A stretch of DNA of 9,728 bases from positions 1-9,728 of the forward strand of contig JAFACJ010000704.1 of the NCBI GenBank assembly GCA_023425615.1, given 5' to 3'. This DNA is from Actinomycetes bacterium (GTDB lineage Bacteria > Actinomycetota > Actinomycetes > Streptosporangiales > Streptosporangiaceae). A program made the position numbers and the translations under genes. The notes beneath the pieces were generated by a model. It made no database searches and was not told where the DNA came from. It saw only the letters and a program-made list of their open reading frames with translations. Shown piece by piece: positions 5,370 to 9,728 of this stretch (its first letter is position 1; each line of letters opens with the position of its first letter).

Positions 5370-6193
5370 TCCACCCGGCGGATGTCGATCTCGCAGGTGA
5401 GCGGAGAGGCGCCGCAGTCGTACCCCAGCCGCACGTCGTACAGTCCGCCCTCCTCGACGGTCATCGGCGCGTCGAGGTAGACGACACGGGGATTCAGCAG
5501 GAACTCGGTCGGCTCCCCCGCCCAGACGCCGCGCGTGAACTCAAGCTGATAGGAGAAGCGGACGGCGTTGACGGTGCCGGTGCGGTGGGCCAGCAGCCGT
5601 TCACCGGCCTCGATGCGCCGCGGGATCTCGCCGGTGTAGTCGACCGACAGATAGGTCTTCCGCTCGGTCAGCGGATGGTCGTCCAGCACCTTGATCCGGC
5701 TGTCGTAGGCGAAACGCAGTCCGTACAGCATTTCCTGGGCCCAGATCAGCTCGACCTGCGTCTCGCAGGCCGTCGGGATGATGACCCCGCCGGGCCGGAG
5801 GTGACGGCGGAGATTCTCCATGATGGCCAGCTGCGGCTCATAGAAGAACGCGGTGCTCATCACCTCGCTCACGATGACGTCGACCGGCTCTGGCAGTTCG
5901 ACGGTCGTCGCGTCGTCGTTCAGCACGATGACGCGGTCCTGCATTCCATTGCGGATCGCGTTCTGATCGATGATCGCGGCGAATTCCGGATTCAACTCCA
6001 CGCAATAGACCCGCGCCGCGCCCATTTTGGCGGCGAGCAGACCCAGAAGCCCGGTCCCGGAGCCGCCGTCGACGACGACGTCTCCCGGTCTTACCGCTTT
6101 ACTGAGCGCGGTCTCGAAAAGCTCCACACGCGCCGTGTCGTACAGGCATGTTTGCACATCGTATGAAGTGAAGACCCGCGCCTCGTTCTCCAT
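5366..6193 (-). CDS. PRMT-like class I SAM methyltransferase
   Basis: 275 residues. The N-terminal FTSY and LYDTAR (17-22) match the helix of protein arginine methyltransferases that closes over SAM. VVVDGGSGTG (39-48) is motif I and VYCVE ends in the ribose-binding Glu66. VDVIVSEVMSTAFFYE (104-119) matches the PRMT double-E loop with Glu110 and Glu119, followed by LRPGGVIIP. The C-terminal ~135 residues resemble a PRMT beta-barrel (VVYLDAPMTVEEGG, 237-250), but the THW substrate loop is absent and reads LLNPR. In eukaryotic PRMTs the two glutamates hold the guanidinium group, so an arginine-like or amidine substrate is plausible, possibly free rather than protein-bound. A PRMT-like enzyme (SznE) that methylates free arginine is known from streptozotocin biosynthesis. 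ATG 6193 follows GGGGGA. Early AT-rich codons (AAA, GTA, AGA) are unusual for this DNA. Confidence 0.82.
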   Translation of the reverse strand: MENEARVFTSYDVQTCLYDTARVELFETALSKAVRPGDVVVDGGSGTGLLGLLAAKMGAARVYCVELNPEFAAIIDQNAIRNGMQDRVIVLNDDATTVELPEPVDVIVSEVMSTAFFYEPQLAIMENLRRHLRPGGVIIPTACETQVELIWAQEMLYGLRFAYDSRIKVLDDHPLTERKTYLSVDYTGEIPRRIEAGERLLAHRTGTVNAVRFSYQLEFTRGVWAGEPTEFLLNPRVVYLDAPMTVEEGGLYDVRLGYDCGASPLTCEIDIRRVD

Positions 6194-6223
6194 GCATCCC
6201 CCGCGCCCGTGACGATGACCAGG

Positions 6224-6229
6224 AATATA
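6224..6229 (-). promoter_or_regulatory. Leftward -10 element TATATT for the PRMT-like gene
   Basis: The minus strand reads GGGGTATATTCC, a near-consensus -10 that stands out in this GC-rich DNA. It would give a leader of about 24 nt before the ATG at 6193. No matching -35 is present at 16-18 bp (about TGTTCG), so an activator or extended contacts may be needed. Confidence 0.5.
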
Positions 6230-6380
6230 CCCCATGCCCCGGTATTCGAACAGAAGGGTTTTCGGACATCGATTTACGGTCGGGCCGATGAAGCCATTTC
6301 CACTGAATTGGCGTGCCGCCCATGCGAAAGCGCCGCCTTCGCCGCTCCCGGCGGGCCGGGGGGCCGGGCGGTTCGGCGAC

Positions 6381-6403
6381 GGGCCGGGGGGTAGGGCGAC
6401 GGG
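6381..6403 (+). other. G-quadruplex-capable G-runs abutting the HAD start codon
   Basis: Four G-runs occur with short loops: GGG at 6381, six G at 6386, GGG at 6394 and GGG at 6401, with spacers CC, TA and CGAC. The last run touches the ATG at 6404, so the structure would cover the ribosome-binding region. A second copy of CGGGCCGGGGGG lies 28 bp upstream at 6352-6363. G-runs are common by chance in high-GC DNA, hence modest confidence in any function. Confidence 0.4.
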
Positions 6404-7096
6404 ATGAGAGATATGCCGCGCGCCATGCTCTTCGATGTCGACGGGACCCTGGTCGACAGCAACTATCTGCACACCGTGACCTGGTGGCAGGCGTTCGCGC
6501 AGGCGGGATACGACATACCGATGGCGGCGATACACCGGTCGATCGGGATGGGATCGTCGCTCCTCGTGGACACCCTGCTCCCCGACGACCGCGACAAGGA
6601 ACAGGACGCCGCCATCAAGGACTCCCACACCGCCCTCTACGCGACCTACTGGTCGCGGCTCCGGCCGTTGAAGGGCGCCGCCGACCTGCTGCGCGCCTGC
6701 AAGAGCCGCGGGCTGCGGGTGGTGCTGGCCAGTTCCGCGGACGAGGCCGAGTTCGCCCAGCTCCTGCGGGCCCTGGACGCCGACGACGCCATCGACGCGG
6801 CGACCTTCAGCGGCGATGTGAAGCGCGCCAAGCCCGCACCCGATCTCGTCCAGGTCGCCTTGGAGAAGGCGGACGTGCCACCGGAACAGGCGCTGTTCGT
6901 CGGGGACACCGTCTGGGACGTCAAGGCGTCAGGAAAAGCCGGCGTGCCCTGCGTCGCCTTCCGCAGCGGCGGCATCGGCCGCGACGAACTGACGGCATCC
7001 GGCGCCGTCGCCGTCTACGACGGACCCGCCGACCTTCTGCCCCACCTCGGCGACCTCCTCCATATCACGAAGGACATTCCGCCCGGGTGCCATTGA
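6404..7096 (+). CDS. HAD-superfamily hydrolase (phosphoglycolate phosphatase / beta-phosphoglucomutase-like)
   Basis: 230 residues. All four HAD motifs are present. FDVDGTLVDSN carries the nucleophile Asp11 and acid/base Asp13. VLASSA carries Ser110, KRAKPAPD carries Lys143, and FVGDTVWDVKAS carries Asp168 and Asp172. An alpha-helical cap lies between motifs I and II (about residues 20-88), as in subfamily I enzymes. The expected reaction is hydrolysis of a small sugar phosphate or phosphoglycolate in the cytosol. A phosphatase is more likely than a mutase, but the sequence does not decide the substrate. The start is uncertain between ATG 6404 and ATG 6413 (three residues shorter); the GAGAG before 6413 and the G-rich stretch before 6404 are both imperfect. 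The phosphoketolase gene follows after 117 bp, with its own candidate promoter, so co-transcription is possible but not required. Confidence 0.88.
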   Translation: MRDMPRAMLFDVDGTLVDSNYLHTVTWWQAFAQAGYDIPMAAIHRSIGMGSSLLVDTLLPDDRDKEQDAAIKDSHTALYATYWSRLRPLKGAADLLRACKSRGLRVVLASSADEAEFAQLLRALDADDAIDAATFSGDVKRAKPAPDLVQVALEKADVPPEQALFVGDTVWDVKASGKAGVPCVAFRSGGIGRDELTASGAVAVYDGPADLLPHLGDLLHITKDIPPGCH

Positions 7097-7122
7097 CGGC
7101 ATAGACCCTCGGTATGTCCCCT

Positions 7123-7135
7123 TTCACCGGGTGAA
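7123..7135. promoter_or_regulatory. Perfect 6-1-6 palindrome upstream of phosphoketolase, candidate operator
   Basis: TTCACC and GGTGAA form a perfect dyad around one base. It lies 26 bp after the HAD stop and about 30-50 bp upstream of the candidate phosphoketolase promoter. No T-tract follows and the spacer is too short for a normal terminator loop, so a repressor or activator site is the better guess. Confidence 0.4.
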
Positions 7136-7154
7136 GGTAATCACTAGTTAAGAG

Positions 7155-7183
7155 TTCCCCATAGCGGGCATGGAGGCTAGCGT
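7155..7183 (+). promoter_or_regulatory. Candidate phosphoketolase promoter
   Basis: TTCCCC (7155-7160) and TAGCGT (7178-7183) are separated by 17 bp. The -10 fits the actinobacterial TANNNT form; the -35 matches TTGACA at only 3 of 6 positions. A start near 7190 would leave a short leader containing the ribosome site. Confidence 0.4.
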
Positions 7184-7196
7184 TCGACGCCGTCGC

Positions 7197-7203
7197 GGAG
7201 GAG
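7197..7203 (+). promoter_or_regulatory. Strong ribosome binding site GGAGGAG
   Basis: A near-perfect Shine-Dalgarno sequence 10 nt before the phosphoketolase ATG at 7214, which supports that start and suggests high expression. Confidence 0.75.
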
Positions 7204-7213
7204 TCGCCTACCC

Positions 7214-9586
7214 ATGACCGAGGATCCCCCTGTCCTTGACGCCGAAGAGTCGCGCCTGCTGGACGCCTACTGGCGGGCCGCGAACTACCTGTCGGCGGGC
7301 CAGATCTATCTGCTGGACAATCCCTTGCTGCGCGAGCCCCTGGCCCCGCGGCACATCAAGCCGCGGCTGCTGGGGCACTGGGGCACCTCCCCGGGGCTGA
7401 ACTTCTGCTACGCCCACCTCAACCGCGTGATCAAGCGCCGCGACCAGAACATGATCTATGTGATGGGCCCCGGGCACGGCGGGCCCTCCGCGGTCGCCAA
7501 CGCCTGGCTGGAGGGCACCTACACCGAGGTCTACCCCGAGGTCACGCGGGACGGGCGGGGCATGGCGCGCCTGTTCCGCCAGTTCTCCTTCCCCGGTGGC
7601 GTTCCCAGCCATGTGGCGCCGGAGACACCGGGCTCCATCCATGAGGGCGGCGAACTCGGCTACTCGCTGGCGCACGCCTACGGTGCCGCGTTCGACAACC
7701 CCGATCTGGTCGTGGCGTGCATCGTCGGCGACGGGGAGGCCGAGACCGGACCGCTGGCCACCTCCTGGCAGTCCGGCAGGTTCCTCGATCCCGTACGCGA
7801 CGGCGCCGTCCTGCCGATCCTCCACCTCAACGGCTACAAGATCGCCAATCCCACGGTGCTGGCCCGCATCCCCGAGCAGGACCTGGTGTGGCTGATGCAG
7901 GGCCACGGGTACCGGCCCATCATCGTCAGCGGCGACGACCCCGCCGTCATGCACCAGCGGATGGCCGCGGCCCTGGACGAGGCGATGGACGGCATCGCCG
8001 CCATCCAGGCCGCCGCGCGCGGCGGTGAGGGCGGCGGCGAGCCGCCGCGCTGGCCGATGCTCGTGCTGCGCACCCCCAAGGGCTGGACCGGCCCCAAGGA
8101 CGTCGACGGGCTGCCGGTGGAGGGCACGTGGCGTTCCCATCAGGTGCCCCTGTCCGGAGTGCGCGACAACCCCGGCCATCTGGCGCAGCTGGAGCAGTGG
8201 CTGCGCTCCTACCGGCCCGAGGAGCTGTTCGACGAGGACGGGCGCCCGGTCGAGGAGCTGCGCGCGCTGCCGCCGGAAGGCAGGCTGCGGATGAGCGCGA
8301 ACCCGCACGCCAACGGTGGCGAACTCCTCAAGCCGCTCGTGCTGCCCGACTTCCGTGACTACGCCGTCCCCGTCGACAAGCCCGGCACCACTTTCAGCGA
8401 GGCCACCCGCGTCCTGGGCTCCTACCTGCGCGACGTCGTGGCCGCCAACCCCCGCAACTTCCGCATCATGGGACCGGACGAGACGGCATCCAACCGGCTC
8501 GGCGCGGTCTTCGAGGTCACCGACCGGGTCTGGCAGCCCGAAAGGCTGCCCACCGACGAGCACCTGGCGTCCGGCGGGCAGGTCATGGAGGTGCTCAGCG
8601 AGCATCTGTGCCAGGGCTGGCTGGAGGGCTACCTCCTGACGGGCAGGCACGGCCTGTTCAACAGCTACGAGGCCTTCATCCACATCGTCGACTCGATGTT
8701 CAACCAGCACGCCAAGTGGCTGAAGGTCACCCGCTCGCTGCCCTGGCGCCGCCCCATCGCCTCCCTGAACTATCTGCTGTCCTCGCACGTGTGGCGCCAG
8801 GACCACAACGGATCCACCCACCAGGACCCCGGCTTCCTCGACGTCGTCATGAACAAGAAAGCCGAGATCATCCGGGTGTACCTGCCGCCGGACGCCAACA
8901 CCCTGCTGTCGGTGGCCGACCACTGCCTGCGCTCCCGCGACTACGTCAACGTCGTCGTGGCGGGCAAGCAGCCCGCGTTGAACTGGCTGTCGATGGAGCA
9001 GGCGATCCTGCACTGCACCCGCGGCATCGGGATCTGGGAGTGGGCCTCCACCGACGGCGGCGCCGACCCCGACGTGGTGCTGGCCTGCGCCGGGGACATC
9101 CCCACCCTGGAGACGCTCGCCGCCGTGGACCTGCTGCGCGCCCGCCTGCCCGAACTGCGCGTGCGGGTGGTGAACGTGGTCGACCTGATGCGGTTGCAAC
9201 CGTCCACCGAGCACCCCCACGGGCTGAGCGACGCCGAGTACGAGGCGCTGTTCACCGCGGACAAGCCGGTCATCTTCGCCTTCCACGGCTATCCCTATCT
9301 CATCCACCGCCTCACCTACAGCCGTCCCGGCCACGAGAACCTGCACGTGCGCGGCTTCAAGGAGGAGGGCACGACCACCACCCCGTTCGACATGGTCATG
9401 CTCAACGACCTCGACCGCTACCACCTGGTCATCGACACCATCGACCGGGTGCCCGGACTCGGCTCCCGGGCCGGCAACATCCGGCAGGAGATGGGCGACG
9501 CCCGGTTGCGCGCCCGCGCCCACACCCGCGCCCACGGCGACGACGAGCCCGGTGTCCGCGACTGGACCTGGCCCGGAGGATCCTGA
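7214..9586 (+). CDS. xfp: Xylulose-5-phosphate/fructose-6-phosphate phosphoketolase
   Basis: 790 residues, full length for the family. This thiamine-diphosphate enzyme uses phosphate to split xylulose 5-phosphate into acetyl phosphate and glyceraldehyde 3-phosphate; many members also split fructose 6-phosphate to acetyl phosphate and erythrose 4-phosphate. Both family signatures are intact: EGGELGY (144-150) and GDGEAETGP (172-180). The latter is the ThDP/metal motif, and [10 protein letters not shown] (205-214) completes the site. Active-site histidines appear in GHWGT (His55), GPGHGG (His88) and SIHEGG (His143). [14 protein letters not shown] at about 528-541 is the conserved pyrimidine-domain segment, and a transketolase-like C-terminal domain completes the protein. 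No membrane segments or truncation were seen. Dual versus single sugar-phosphate specificity cannot be read from the sequence. The P-type ATPase gene starts 39 nt downstream. Confidence 0.97.
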   Translation: MTEDPPVLDAEESRLLDAYWRAANYLSAGQIYLLDNPLLREPLAPRHIKPRLLGHWGTSPGLNFCYAHLNRVIKRRDQNMIYVMGPGHGGPSAVANAWLEGTYTEVYPEVTRDGRGMARLFRQFSFPGGVPSHVAPETPGSIHEGGELGYSLAHAYGAAFDNPDLVVACIVGDGEAETGPLATSWQSGRFLDPVRDGAVLPILHLNGYKIANPTVLARIPEQDLVWLMQGHGYRPIIVSGDDPAVMHQRMAAALDEAMDGIAAIQAAARGGEGGGEPPRWPMLVLRTPKGWTGPKDVDGLPVEGTWRSHQVPLSGVRDNPGHLAQLEQWLRSYRPEELFDEDGRPVEELRALPPEGRLRMSANPHANGGELLKPLVLPDFRDYAVPVDKPGTTFSEATRVLGSYLRDVVAANPRNFRIMGPDETASNRLGAVFEVTDRVWQPERLPTDEHLASGGQVMEVLSEHLCQGWLEGYLLTGRHGLFNSYEAFIHIVDSMFNQHAKWLKVTRSLPWRRPIASLNYLLSSHVWRQDHNGSTHQDPGFLDVVMNKKAEIIRVYLPPDANTLLSVADHCLRSRDYVNVVVAGKQPALNWLSMEQAILHCTRGIGIWEWASTDGGADPDVVLACAGDIPTLETLAAVDLLRARLPELRVRVVNVVDLMRLQPSTEHPHGLSDAEYEALFTADKPVIFAFHGYPYLIHRLTYSRPGHENLHVRGFKEEGTTTTPFDMVMLNDLDRYHLVIDTIDRVPGLGSRAGNIRQEMGDARLRARAHTRAHGDDEPGVRDWTWPGGS

Positions 9587-9625
9587 CCCGCTCCGCAGGC
9601 GGCCGGGAACGAGAAGGGACACGGG

Positions 9626-9728
9626 ATGCAGGAAACGGTCACGGGCGCGGGGGCCGGGGAACGGGCGCCCTCGGCCTTCCACGCGATGGACGCCGCGCAG
9701 GTGGCACGGGAGCTGGGCACCGATCCGG
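9626..9728 (+). CDS. Cation-transporting P-type ATPase, N-terminal fragment
   Basis: Only the first 34 residues are in the window. After a short Gly/Ala-rich lead, AFHAMDAAQVARELGTDP (17-34) matches the start of the cation ATPase N-terminal domain, where a Trp/Phe-His, an acidic helix and an LGTD(P) turn precede the first membrane helices. Full-length members are about 850-900 residues and pump Ca2+, Mg2+ or other cations with ATP. The ATG at 9626 is preceded by GAGAAGGGA at a usable distance. The 39-nt gap after the phosphoketolase stop shows no terminator, so the two may be co-transcribed. The ion cannot be inferred from this fragment, and the family call rests on one short motif. Confidence 0.65.
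   Translation, partial: MQETVTGAGAGERAPSAFHAMDAAQVARELGTDP

Larger units (their letters stand above)
6194..6403. promoter_or_regulatory. Divergent intergenic region between the PRMT-like and HAD genes
   Basis: This 210-bp gap holds no credible gene. Its left half is relatively AT-rich and contains a good leftward -10 element (listed separately). Its right half, 6352-6403, is a C-poor, G-rich tract on the plus strand that runs directly into the HAD start codon. No convincing rightward promoter was found. Confidence 0.5.

Noticed and set aside
5369..5383. Imperfect dyad (ATCC...GGAT) at the convergent stop codons as a bidirectional terminator
   Set aside because: Short stem with a mismatch and almost no loop, no T-tracts, and it lies inside the PRMT-like coding sequence.
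6267..6290. CATCG and CGATG inverted repeat with a 14-base spacer
   Set aside because: Only 5 bp per arm and no extension; within chance expectation.
6209..6394. Possible 61-residue plus-strand ORF in the PRMT-like/HAD intergenic region
   Set aside because: No ribosome binding site before its ATG, it runs through the leftward -10 element and the G-rich tract, and its composition is not protein-like.
7208..9682. 824-codon open frame antisense to phosphoketolase
   Set aside because: Low-complexity Val/Gly/Asp/His-rich translation created by the codon bias of the phosphoketolase gene; no motif and no ribosome site.

Overview
The window is high-GC DNA from a filamentous-type actinomycete, probably Streptomyces or the Streptosporangiales (Actinomadura-like). 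The evidence is the strong G/C bias at third codon positions, the AGGAG-type ribosome sites, an HTH plus TPR-like regulator of a kind common in these bacteria, and a full-length actinobacterial-type phosphoketolase. Genus cannot be fixed from the sequence alone. No rRNA, tRNA, CRISPR array, transposase or integrase was seen.

Layout. (1) Bases 2-436 (+) are the C-terminal part of a CdsA-like phosphatidate cytidylyltransferase. (2) Bases 454-2665 (-) are a tight three-gene operon, transcribed in the order: small two-helix membrane protein, DNA-methylase-like protein, D-2-hydroxyacid-dehydrogenase-fold protein. The gaps are 2 and 11 nt. (3) A 203-bp divergent control region at 2666-2868 carries a striking array of GGACC motifs with exact 11-bp spacing. 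(4) Bases 2869-5369 (+) hold the HTH/TPR-like regulator and, 5 nt later, a PLP-dependent fold-type I aminotransferase. (5) Bases 5366-6193 (-) are a PRMT-like SAM methyltransferase whose stop codon overlaps the aminotransferase stop. (6) Bases 6404-9586 (+) hold a HAD phosphatase and a phosphoketolase. (7) From 9626 a cation-transporting P-type ATPase begins and runs off the window.

The flanks (CdsA, HAD, phosphoketolase, P-type ATPase) look like ordinary metabolism and membrane functions. The middle, about 454-6193, looks like a compact accessory module. It has a regulator with its own phased operator-like array, two methyltransferases of very different families, an aminotransferase, a dehydrogenase-fold protein lacking the family's catalytic residues, and a membrane hairpin protein. 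One reading (inference) is a small cryptic pathway acting on an amino acid or 2-keto acid, with the regulator controlling both arms from the shared intergenic region. The PRMT-like protein lacks the THW-type substrate loop and the dehydrogenase lacks Arg/Glu/His, so neither should be assumed to do its family's textbook reaction. No substrate can be assigned from sequence alone.
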